From: Anaeramoeba flamelloides
Taxonomy: Eukaryota > Metamonada > Anaeramoebidae
Assembly (NCBI GenBank): GCA_027625915.1
Contig: JANTQA010000030.1
Location: forward strand, 3,472,001-3,536,000
Direction of reading: 5' to 3'
Length of the DNA stretch: 64,000 nucleotides
The notes below the pieces were generated by a model, which had not been told where the DNA came from, did no database searches, and saw only the letters and a list, made by a program, of their open reading frames with translations. How positions within the stretch are numbered: the first letter of the stretch is position 1; each line of letters opens with the position of its first letter. The position numbers and the translations under genes were made by a program. Below are positions 36,393-46,762 of this stretch, in pieces.

Positions 36393-38952
36393 TTAAATTT
36401 TTTTTTACTTTTAGTATATTTTGAAAACAGTAAAAAAAAAATTAAAAAAAATGAAACTTTTCGAAAGAAAATTGAAGCTAATTATTCAATCTTTTTAAGG
36501 AAACTTGGGGTCTTGGTTTTGAATTGTTAATAAACTTTTGTTTGAAAACATTAAAGAAACTTTCTTTAAAAGATCTAGAAAAATCTTACCAAAACGAAGA
36601 AAGAAACATTTTTTATTTTGTTTGAAAATAAAAGAAAGACAACAAGAGTTCTAGATTAGAGGAGTTTTTTATGACAAATTTATACTTTTCTGAGAACTCA
36701 CTTTGATAAATTAAGGTGGGATGCTCCAAATGAATTTTACAATTTAAACTTTCTTTAAAAAATTGTGACAAATCTAATTATCAAATTGAAAAAAAAAAAT
36801 ATTCCTTTAGTATTCAAGAATAACTAATAATTAAATAACATTTTTAATTCATTTTTAAATAATTCCAAATTTATAAAAAGCTAATATTTTGGAAATTAAA
36901 AAAAATAAAAACCAAAAATTAAAAAAAAATGAGTCAAAATTATTGAAAAGAGTATTATCGATTTTTTATTAATCTGAACTTTCACTGAAAAAAAGTTTAT
37001 CAACGAGATTTTTTTGATAATAATTATTTGAATTTTAAAAAACATTATACATTCTCCATTTTGTTATTATTTATTGGTCTTTTGGAAGATCTTTTTTTTT
37101 AACTTGATCTTTTGTAAAAAAAAAGAAAAAGAAAAAAGAAAAATCTTTTGAAAAAGAAAAATAAAAAAAACCAGAAAAAAAAAATTAAAAGAAAAACAAA
37201 AATTTGAAAAAAAGAAAAGGAAAAACAAAACAAAAACTAAAATTTTTACTAATTGAGAAAAAATTATTATCATCCAAAAAATGGAAAATATTTTTTGATA
37301 AGAATATATGGGGAAAAACCCTCAAAAAAAATTTCATTAAGATTATAAAGTGAGTTAAAATTTTTAAAAAATTGTGTATTTTGAAAAAAGGCTCGAGATA
37401 TTATGGTTGCAATGATAGGTAGAATATTCTTATGAAAATAACTAAGATTTCTAACTGTGGGCGATTTAATTATGAAAGATACTACATTGACAACCGAGAA
37501 GATATATTCTACAATATTTAGCTGATTTACCACAAATTCAAGAAAAAGTAATAATTATGATTTTAAACAATAAAAAAACATTTTTTATTAAAGGGTCGGT
37601 TTTTTCCTTTCATACTTCTTTTCAGTTTCCATATGATCTCCATCCCCCAAAAAAAAAAAAAAAAAAATAAAAATAAAAAACACTTTAAAATCTTTTCAAT
37701 TCATTTATTTCTGTCGACATTTTTCTTACTTTTTACGTCTTTTTGATTGATATTTTGGTAAACTTAATTGATCCACTTTTTATTTATTGTCTCTCATTAA
37801 AACACTTGGAATCGCAAATTTACCAATCAATTTAGTTTCTTCTTCAATTTTTTATTTTTTTACTAAAAATTTTAAACAAATAAAAAAGAAAAATTAATTA
37901 AAAAAATGTTTTTTAAAAGAGATAAGATAAATATTTTCTCTACAAAACCAGAAAACTTCAAAAAGATTAGACTTTGAAATTGTTTTCCCACTTTTAGGTG
38001 AATTTAAAGGGATTATATAATTTTGATATAATTATTCACATTTTTTACAGTAAAAAAAATGTTTTGATTTTTTTTGATCAATAAATTACAAGGAGTTTCT
38101 ACTCACTGAACAAACGAACAAACTGCTCTATTTTCTTTAAAAGATTAACCCTTAATTCTCAAAAAATAATCAAAAAAAATAAATGTATAAAAGAGTAAAG
38201 AAATATATAAATCTATTAGTATATTTGGATCCAAAAACAAAAAAAAAAAAAAAAATAGATAACTATATTATCAATAACTAGTTTTTTGATTACAATTTAT
38301 TATTTCTATTTTACTGAAATTATACATCTTGGGTTTTAACTTATTAAAAAAATTTTCCCATGAGATTTTTCTCTTATACCAATACATAGTCTAGAGTATT
38401 GAGCATCTTCTAAAAAAAAATATAGAAAGTTCTTGGAGTATACCAAATAAAAATCCAAATTATACTAAAAAAAAATAATTTTATAATCCTCTACTCAAGA
38501 CAATTAATTTTTTTAGTCTAATTTATTGCTGGAATAAACATGTTTCAAACCAAAATAAAAGTTTTCTTTTTTAATTGGAAATATACTTTATTAATTTATT
38601 ACTAAAGCAATTTCAACACAAATTGAAAAAAAAGATTTACAATACAATTTTTTCGACGATTTAAAGGTTTAAGTTTTTTAATTTCAATAACTTCTTTGTA
38701 CAAACTCAATCTTGTCCCTTAAAAAATACTTTTCAAAATATTTCAACACAACAAAAAATCTCATGACTTTTATCAAACTTTCAGCCTTTTCAAACTTTCA
38801 AACACTTGAAGACAATTTAAAAACCTTTCAAACACTTTATAACACCTTTAAAGGGGGAATGCGTTGCAAAGCTGATAAGCTTTGTAAAAGTTACAAGATT
38901 TTTTGTAGTGAATAACTTTTTCATTTTTTTATTTTTTTTCTTTTCAGCATTA
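36393..38952. other. Intergenic region, one exon-like stretch, otherwise nothing seen
   Basis: About 2.6 kb between the divergent MCM4 and the small membrane-protein gene. On the minus strand 37270-37533 holds an 80-codon open frame with mixed composition (for example NILPIIATIISRAFFQ) preceded by an AG acceptor-like site (AATCAG), but there is no ATG and no family, so it may be a relic exon. Poly-purine and poly-A tracts fill 37090-37260 and 37650-37680. The 38780-38850 stretch repeats CTTTCAAACACTT-like words upstream of the next gene. Confidence 0.5.
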
Positions 38953-39273
38953 ATGAAACGACCACAAATCAGTTTAATTCTAATTCTTTTTTTTTATATC
39001 ACTTTGTGCCAACAGCCTTTTAAACTTTCTGATCTTAACGACACTAATGAAAAGGTTCTACAAAAAGAATCAGGAAAGCTCCCAAAAAATCAACCAAACC
39101 ACGAATCAAAAATACTCCTTGAGCACACCTGGGCAGAATTGTTTGCGTTTTTGTTTGTATTAGCAGCAATATTTCTTTTAGGCTTTGCCTTATTAGCTTG
39201 CAATTCTAAAAAAGATGAATACCAATATCCAAGACTTGTTGCACTTGTTAATCCTGAAAAAAAAAATAACTAA
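38953..39273 (+). CDS. Small single-pass membrane protein with signal peptide, 106 aa
   Basis: Not recognised as a known family. The ATG at 38953 starts a clear signal peptide (residues 1-19, MKRPQISLILILFFYITLCQ, likely cleavage near Gln20). A hydrophilic Asn/Lys-rich luminal segment of about 40 residues follows, then a transmembrane helix at about 62-83 (LFAFLFVLAAIFLLGFALLA) and a short tail with Cys83, KKDEYQYPRL. The predicted topology is type I. A T-rich tract ending in TTTTCAG lies 5 nt before the ATG and could be the acceptor of a 5'-UTR intron; the frame upstream of the ATG is closed by TAA, so the start is fixed. The length and two-segment layout resemble small ER or plasma-membrane proteins, but no function is inferred. 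Confidence 0.7.
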   Translation: MKRPQISLILILFFYITLCQQPFKLSDLNDTNEKVLQKESGKLPKNQPNHESKILLEHTWAELFAFLFVLAAIFLLGFALLACNSKKDEYQYPRLVALVNPEKKNN

Positions 39274-39964
39274 GCAATTAAAAAACCAAAATATAGTTTA
39301 TTCTTTTTCTTTTTCTTTTTCTTCTTTTTTTTGCCACACCACGATCTTTAGATTTTTTTTTGCTTGTCCACTAACTTTCTCTCCAATATGGTTTGAAAAA
39401 TGTTAAAACTGGTAATTGAAATTTAAATGCTAAAATTCAAATGATGATCTTTTTTTCAATTTTGAAAGATCCTTCAAGATAGGGTTATTAGTTCACCCAA
39501 TAGAAACCCCAATAGATTTCATAAAAAAGGATCTGGTCAAATAAATAGAGAGTGAATCCAAATTTCAACCTATTTCCTTTGGAAAACTTTATGTTGAAAA
39601 AAAAAAAAGACAAGTAAGCGACAATTTATTTTTCAAATAACTGCAAACCCAAATCTATGCTAAAATGCTCTGTTCAATTTGAAACACTTTTTTACGATTC
39701 ACTTATAAAAATCAATCCAACCTAACTATTTTTAAAGTATTTACAGTGTTTCTCTTTTTCACTAATTTATTAGATTGCTTCAATCTCGTTCTTTTTTTTG
39801 TTGATTTTTCGAAAGGAATAAAAAGATAAAGGCATTTTAAAGTGTGAGCAAAATCACTTTTAAATCAAGAACTTAAAAAAATACAATCAAAGTTTGGTAT
39901 TTATGAGAGAAATTAAGTATATTTTAAAAACTTTGATTTTCCAATTCATCAACAAAAAACTTTA
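39274..39964. other. Intergenic stretch, nothing recognised
   Basis: About 0.7 kb downstream of the small membrane-protein gene. It starts with a TTTCTT-rich pyrimidine tract (39300-39330). No open frame or repeat with a partner was found. Confidence 0.5.
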
Positions 39965-40821
39965 CTTTTGCTGAAAACAATTGTGACCCGCAAAAAAAGT
40001 GATACACTTATTTTGTAAAAAATTCAAAATTTTAATTGCCAATATTAGTAAAACTGAACAAAACCACCAGAATTTTTTGAAGATAATAAGAACCCAAATG
40101 AGATTAAAACCTTTTAGTATTCTAGGAGTATCTAACTTAGATTTTCTTCATTTCAATTTCATCAAGATCCTTCAAATAGAATGTCTTAAAAATCAAATTC
40201 TTTATTTTTGATTGTAAAAAGTGGCAAAAATGAGTAAAAAGTGCATTTTTTTGACAATTCATATCTGGCAAATTACAAGTTCCAGAGATAACCCTTGATA
40301 TTTATTCTGAATTATTTTGTGAGTACTTGAGAAAAATTCGGTCATGTGAAGATTAATAATTGTGAAAATAAACCAATTTCTGATTTTTCGATTTTTCATT
40401 GTAAATCTTTAATAGAACCTGAAAAAAATTGTTTTTAAAAAAATATCATTGAATATCAAGATTAAGGATTAAAGGCCCAAAGGAATCAATTGTAAATTTC
40501 AAAGAACTAACCCAAGAAATACTTTTTTTTTAAATAAAATTTAAAATCGCAAAGATAAAAAATGATGATAATTAATTATTTTCTGTAAAAATTTGGTTTT
40601 TACAACTTTATTCAGGGTCTATCTTAAAGAAGTTGAAATCACAATAAAATATGTTAGAGACTATACTTCTTAAAAGGTTTTAATATCATTTGGGTTCTTA
40701 TTATCTTCAAAAAATTCTTGTTGTTTTGTTCAGTTTTACTAATATTGGAAATTAAATTTTTAATTTTGGACAAAATAAGTGTATCACTTTTTTTTTGGGT
40801 CCCAATTTTTTTCAGCAAGAG
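39965..40821. mobile_element. Long-TIR element E, 857 bp, TTA-flanked
   Basis: Very long and well-preserved inverted repeats of about 165 bp. The left arm starts CTTTTGCTGAAAACAATTGT and runs through AGTGATACACTTATTTTGT, CAATATTAGTAAAACTGAAC and GAATTTTTTGAAGATAATAA. The right arm, reverse-complemented, starts CTCTTGCTGAAAAAAATTGG and carries the same blocks in order. TTA occurs outside both ends (39962-39964 and 40822-40824), consistent with a TA or TTA target duplication. The roughly 520-bp interior has no coding frame. High arm identity suggests a young insertion relative to the other elements, or constraint on the arms. Confidence 0.85.
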
Positions 40822-43800
40822 TTAATTTCAATTGAACAAATTTTATTATTAAAAATATGAGAAAAAAGAAATAGATCTTGATAAATCAATTAATAATGAA
40901 AGTTGTCACTTTAATTTGTGTATTCATTAATGAACTTTTGAGAAAAAATTTCAGATTTTTTTTGTTTAGTAAAAGGAAGTGTAAATTATACTCTAGTTGC
41001 ACTTAAGCTTCGATTTCCTTTCTGAAATTTAATCTTAAAATTTAAAAATTCATATTTTTTAGAATTAGAATATAATCGTAAACAACGTTCAGACAAATAT
41101 AAACTCTCTTTCAGTCTAAGGGGTCAAGTTTTATTGGATAAATAGAACATATTCTATGAGGTTTATACATTAATGTTCTCAAACTAAATTTTCAATTTTT
41201 AGTTCAAAATCATTTTAACTCATTTTGTAATTTTTTTTTTGTTTCTTTTCTATTTAAAAAGTCAATTTGAAAAAAAAAAAATAAATGAATTCAAAACACC
41301 AAATTAACAAAAGAAAAGTTAGACTTTGTATTTTCTTTTAAAATGTTTATATTTACAATTTAAATAACTTATTGTCAACTATTTTAATTTCCCAAAAAAA
41401 ATGAGAAAAATTTTTGCACCAGACATCCAATTAAAGGTGTACAATTTTTTTTTTTACATTTTTTTTGTTTTGACAATTATTGTTTGTTAAGGTATTTCAT
41501 TTATGATTATTGGCTCTAATCTGAAGTTTATCATTTGTCTTATATCTCAACAATCTTCGTTTAATTGATTCTTAAAAAAAAATTGAATTTTTCATTTTTG
41601 GCTCTCCCCTTTGAGCGAAATGGAGTTTAATAAAAAAAATTAGAATATCAATTATTTTGTATAGATGACTTTGAGAAATAAAAAAAAATTAAGTAAAATA
41701 ATATAAACTTGAGAATAATTGATATTCGTATAAAGTAAATCTCATGAATCACTGTATATTCTGAAAATTTTAAAAACCTAAAAATTCTAATAGACCCACT
41801 GAAAAAAAAAAAATTACAATTTGATCTACTATTAAAGATCAAAGAAAATTCAAATAGAAATCAATATTTTTTTATCTAATTATTTTTACCATTTCAATGA
41901 CAATTGAATGTCAAGTTTTTAATTAGTTACAATAAATCTTAAAATAATAAAAAAAAAATCACAAAAAAAAATGATAAAATGCAAAAAAATCATATAATAA
42001 TTCTAAATATAATGGATATATAGACAGAATGTTAAAAATACCTGGAAAAAACTTTTTTTTTTGTTCTTTTTTATCAGTTAATTTCTCTTTGGTTTTTTTT
42101 CTTTTAAATAATTGTAAATGTTGCTCAACTACTCCACCTTTTCAAAAAAATTAATTTCTTGGTTGCCAATTAAAAAGAATGAATAAATGTGCAACTAAAT
42201 AATTTTACCTAAAAATGTTTGAATTCAAAAATATCTGGCATTTTTTAAGTGAATTCTTAAAAAATATGCAGATTATAATTCTCGTATGGTAATTTTTTGA
42301 ATATATCACCTATAGAGAATTATAATCAGCTTCTTTCTGAGAAATTAACAAGATTGCAAGAGTTATTATTTGAAACAGGCTAGTTAATACTATTAATTAA
42401 AATAAAATGCAAAAAAAAAAATAAATAAATAAATATCTTTCCAATATTTATGGAAAATAAATAAATAATAGAAAATGTAAAAAAATTCTACCAATTTTTT
42501 TTTAATAATTTTGAAAATTTTTCACTAAGACAGAATTTCCCAAAATCGTCTTTAGAGTACCAAACTCAAATAAATTGATCAATTTGATCTAGTAATTTTG
42601 AACTCAATTTTTTTATTATTGTTTGTTAAAACATTCAAAATGAATGAGTCAGATAATTAAAATACTCTTTTAATTTACATCTTTTTTGAAAATTAGTATA
42701 AGTTTGCTATACTTGATCTACATAAAAATTTAATAATTTGAGTTATCCTACAAGTCTTCTAATTTTAATAACAAGAAACTCTCTCATCATCTGAAAAGGT
42801 TATTACAATTGAAAAAAATAACAATTCACTATTTGAAAATAGCTATAATTGAAAGAGTAAACAATTGTCAAGAAGTTGATCTAAAGTGTAAGCTAATTAA
42901 ATTAATATTGTATATATGTTATATTTTGTCATTTTTTTTAGCTTAGTCCTAAAAAAATGATAATTTGAATTGATTTTATGTTGGTAATTTTTTTCCTTTT
43001 CCTCTCGGCTATGGTAGGATTTTTGTTTCAATATTAAATCTCAAAAAAGTACAAAGTATTTAATTTTCGACAAAATAAATGTAACTACTGAATTAAAATA
43101 TTAATTTTATCGATACCAACCTTTTCAATAATATTTTGTAATTTTATCAATAAATTTTACTATTATCTGATATGAAAAGGTCATTCTAAAACTTTTATAT
43201 GTAATTGATCGTTTCTAATTTGATAAGCCATGCAGTTTATATTAAGTAAATTGGAAATAACAGCACGAACAAATTTAAATAATAATTAAAAAGATAGGAA
43301 AATGAAAAAATCAAGAAAAAGAAAATAAAGAGTTTGAATTAATTGAATAAAATTTTTTTAAAAATATTTAATTGGCTAAAACTAAAAAAGTAACAAAATA
43401 TATAAAATTAGAAAATAAAAGCATAGACTTATTTTCATATTTCTCTATTTTCAGAATCTATTTTTTTTTTTTTTAGAAATTCAAAAACATATTTAGTAGA
43501 TAAATAATTATTCTTTCTAAGCATATGAAAAGATTATCTTCGAATTTTTATTCCCTGAATAATTAAATATGTAATTATTTGGAATTATGAAGTTCATTTA
43601 AAGTAAATAAATTACAAATTATGATATTGGTTTTCGGGACATTATGAAGTTTTGGTTCTAATTTATTACTTTATAAATTATCGTCTAACTTGTAAATTTT
43701 TTGGTATTTGATAAAGAGAGTTTGATCAACCCATTGTGATCTGGAAAAACCTGTAATAAATTTGAAAAAATAAAATAAATCAAAAAAAAGAAATTAAATC

Positions 43801-44105
43801 GTAGACCATTACATAAGATATTTTGTCTATTGGTTTCTATTTGGTTGAAAGATTGATCGAAAACTAACATATAGTATAAATATCAATTAAAAAATAACCA
43901 TTGAACCTAAAATAATTATTATAAGGGGGTGTAACTAAAAAGAAAACTATTTTAGGGTACTCTAAAATCATTAAATACATTCTATATTTTTAATTCTCTA
44001 CAGTCAAACCATTGTCTTGATTCAATCATTGTTTAAAAATAGATGTTTAAATTCAAAATACTTCACAATCAAGCAAACATAAAAGAATCAATCTTGAGAT
44101 CTACT

Positions 44106-44147
<42 letters not shown>

Positions 44148-44156
44148 GTATATATA
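40822..44156. other. Intergenic AT-rich region, no gene seen
   Basis: About 3.3 kb. It holds a partial copy (about 41095-41330) of the repeat found at 17975 and 48345 (CTTTCAGTCTAAGGGGTCAAG start), a short AT inverted pair near 42255-42320 (CAGATTATAATTCTC...GAGAATTATAATCAG) and a (TA)n tract at 44108-44158. No protein-like frame. Confidence 0.55.
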
Positions 44157-45090
44157 TAAGCTTAATTTCAAAAATAGGGGCAAATTTTTGATTGAAAAAA
44201 AATTGTAGTTTCTCATTTAGTGAATACCAAAACTCAACCCAGAAAAATCAGAACTTAAAACTAAAAAATAACTGTCTAAAACACCCTTTTCTGTTTTAAT
44301 TATTATTTCTAATAAAAGAATAGAGAAAGGAAACCCATAAAGAAAAAAAATAAATCTGACCCTATTTTTTGAAATGATTTTTCATCTTAAAATTATCCAT
44401 TTAAGATTCACCATTGCTTCCAAGAACCTTTTGAAACAACTTTCCATCAGAGTTATCAGATTTTTACTATTTACCCATTTGGTATCAACCCAAACTTTCC
44501 TTGATACCTTTTTCAAGATAAAAAGAATCTCAACAAAAGAAAGAAAAAGAAAAAGAAAAAGAAAAGAAAGTCAAAACAAAACCAATTTTTTGAATGTACA
44601 ACAAAGAACTCAAAGATAAAATGAATACGATCACATTCATCACAGTGTCTCCAAATGAAAGAGAAAAGAAGATCTTATTTGATCTTGCTATTTCTTCACT
44701 TTTCAAGGAACCATTGTAACTCATTAAAGCAAATTTGGTTGATACTTGTTTTCGAAGCAAACACTTCTTGGGTGTTTTACTTTCTTTGAATTTTACAATC
44801 CCTTTCTCCAATGCTAATTAATCTCATCTCTTGAATATTAACGGTTTTCAAAAATGTTCTTGTTCATTCAACATAAAAATCACAATATGGAATCATTTTG
44901 AAAGAAAAATTGCAAAAAAATGAATTCAACTTTGGGAAATTTTCATTAAAAGAAGATTGTTTCTTGATATTAAATATTCAATAATGGCTTTTAAAAGATA
45001 TTGGGTTCAGAATATTTGGTTAACACAACACACATACCAATAATTTAGAAAATACTAATGATGACCCTATTTTTGAAATTTAGCTTATAA
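44157..45090. mobile_element. TIR-bounded segment, about 0.93 kb, containing coding-like DNA
   Basis: The left end is TAAGCTTAATTTCAAAAATA followed by GGGGCAAA. The right end, reverse-complemented, is TAAGCTAAATTTCAAAAATA followed by GGGTCATC. TA flanks both. The same terminus occurs alone at 25868-25912 and in related form on R7. A third, inverted copy of the terminus lies inside at 44352-44385, so the left 230 bp may be a separate small element. The enclosed 44382-44813 DNA looks coding on at least one strand. Confidence 0.5.
44382..44813 (-). CDS. Possible gene or transposon-borne frame, strand uncertain
   Basis: Minus-strand reading: exon-like 44813-44629 (acceptor ATTAG, donor GTATTC) joined in frame to 44507-44382 (acceptor AAAAAG behind a long CTTTTT-type pyrimidine tract), giving at least 102 residues including FALMSYNGSLKSEEIARSN and SRKVWVDTKWVNSKNLITLM. 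No start ATG was found: an upstream ATG would need a 29-nt intron. The plus strand has a competing frame at 44595-44708 reading TITFITVSPNEREKKILFDL, equally protein-like. I recognise no family. The location inside inverted terminal repeats suggests transposon cargo or a transposase relic. Confidence 0.3.
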
Positions 45091-45305
45091 CATATTCTTA
45101 CTGTTAATATTTAGAATAAGTTCATGTAGAGTAAGAGTATAATATCGAAAGTCAACAATTTCACTTTTTTCTTACATTGGAACTTGAACTAAAAACTATA
45201 TTATTTATTTAGTTATGGTTTTTGATTATTATCCTTAGATTAGCCGAGTTTTAATATAATTATTTCAGTTTTTATATAAACATAAAAATTAAATGCCACA
45301 ATAGA

Positions 45306-45655
45306 ATGTTGGGATTGGAACCAAAGGTAAACTAATAACTTTTCCCAAAGTAGATTGGATAATTCAACTTAATATTCTATTCTGGCATTTAATTTTACAT
45401 TTGAAATTAAAATAGAATAAATTATTTTTCAATAAGTACTTCAAATCCCTAAAAAGTAAACGAGAAACAGCCAAAGTAAAAAGTGTGGGTTTCGAATCTT
45501 CTTTCAAAATATTAAAAAGTGAAAATTTTGACTTTTTGGTTGCTACCCCCTTAAGAACTCTACCCTTAAATCTAAAATATATAGGTTGGGACAAATTAAT
45601 AGAAAAGAACAAAATATATCCCTTTCAACCTAAATCTAAACAACTGCATTTGTGA
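45306..45655 (+). CDS. Possible small two-exon gene, 86 aa
   Basis: Exon 1 45306-45326 (MLGLEPK, donor GTAAAC) and exon 2 45416-45655 (acceptor AAATAG) join in phase 0 to an 86-residue frame ending in TGA. The composition is balanced for this genome, with FDFLVATPLRTLPLNLKYIG in the middle. The VATPLR string recalls the TPxR motif of DEAD-box helicases, but no other helicase motif is present, so that identity is not claimed. The opposite strand is also open here. The 89-nt intron size fits the genes around it. It could be a real small gene, the tail of a larger one, or a relic. Confidence 0.35.
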
Positions 45656-46154
45656 AAAAGAAAATTGTAAATAAAGTTGTGTTTTATGTAGCTGTGGTTT
45701 TCTGTTCAACTTTTTTTTTTGATCAATTACAAGATATATTGTCGCGTTCATAACCTAATTCAGTTTTTAATTTAAATAGAAGAGTTGTTAGCCAAAGTCC
45801 AAATGAAAGTAAAAAAGAACACAAAATAATCAACGTTTTCTGGAGATTAAAATGTTAAAATCTTTTAAAAACACATTTTAATCTTTCTTTTATTATTGTT
45901 TGACTTTGTATTCAGAGTTACAATATTTAAACGTTTCTTTGGTTACTGAGTGTTTAGTTAAAGTTAGATATTGGACAAAAAAATAATAATGAAAAAATAT
46001 TTTTAAATTGAAGAAACATATTCGGGGATTTTGGAATAATTCAATATATTTACCTTCACCAAAGTATGAATTTTGTATTCCTTGGATCTTTGCAAAACTC
46101 TTTAATTATAAAAATCATTTTTTTCATTCACTTGTTTAATTTTATTAGATATTT

Positions 46155-46762
46155 ATGTACAGCCTAACCGATATTGATCCAAACGAAAAACCTTTGCTTA
46201 ATAAAATTGTCAACGATCTTGGCTCTAATTTTGTTATGGGCGCACTTGGTATTTTTTTCATTTCTTTCTAATAAAACAAGATCGGTCTCCAAAATTAGTA
46301 ATCGGGACACTCAACATTCGTTTTTGTTTTTGAATCGAATTTTCTTCTCCAAATTACCTTTTTATTAATTGGCTTCACTTAGGTGGGGGGATGTGGGAGG
46401 CAATCAAGGGTGTGCGTGCCAGTCCTAAAGGGCACCGTTTAATGGGTGGTTTACATGGGTTTCATGATAATACTTTAAAATCAGCAAGCAAATTTGCTAA
46501 TTGGAATATACTTTTTGCAACTTTTGAAAATGTTTCTTTGAGGGTAAGAAAAGAAGACGATGTTTGGAACAGAGTCATTTCGGGCGTTGTAACAGGTGGG
46601 CTTTTAGCCTCTCGTGGGGGCCCTAGGGAAGCCATCAAATCTGGTGTAGTTACAGGCGCATTTATGTATGGCATGGAATGGGTATCCAAATTGTCATCTT
46701 TTGCTCTTGAAAAGGCTGCTTCTGCCGTGAAGCCACTCCTTTCTTTTAATCAAGTAAGTTAA
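46155..46762 (+). CDS. TIM17: Tim17-family mitochondrial inner-membrane translocase subunit, about 157 aa
   Basis: The channel-forming Tim17 component of the TIM23 presequence translocase, in the inner membrane of mitochondria or mitochondrion-related organelles. Exon 1 46155-46248 and exon 2 46383-46762, with a 134-nt intron (donor GTATTT, acceptor CTTAG) splitting a Gly codon. Residues 18-38 match the first Tim17 helix region (KIVNDLGSNFVMGALGGGMW), followed by EAIKGVRASP. RVRKEDDVWNRVISGVVTGG and LLASRGGPREAIKSGVVTGA carry the Tim17 charged-loop and RxGP signatures. Four hydrophobic segments are visible. The N-terminal Cys of opisthokont Tim17 is absent. The C-terminus is uncertain: the frame stops at 46762, but a GTAAGT at 46754 followed by TTTTAAAG at 46781-46788 would allow a 35-nt intron and a longer, unconserved tail. 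Confidence 0.9.
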
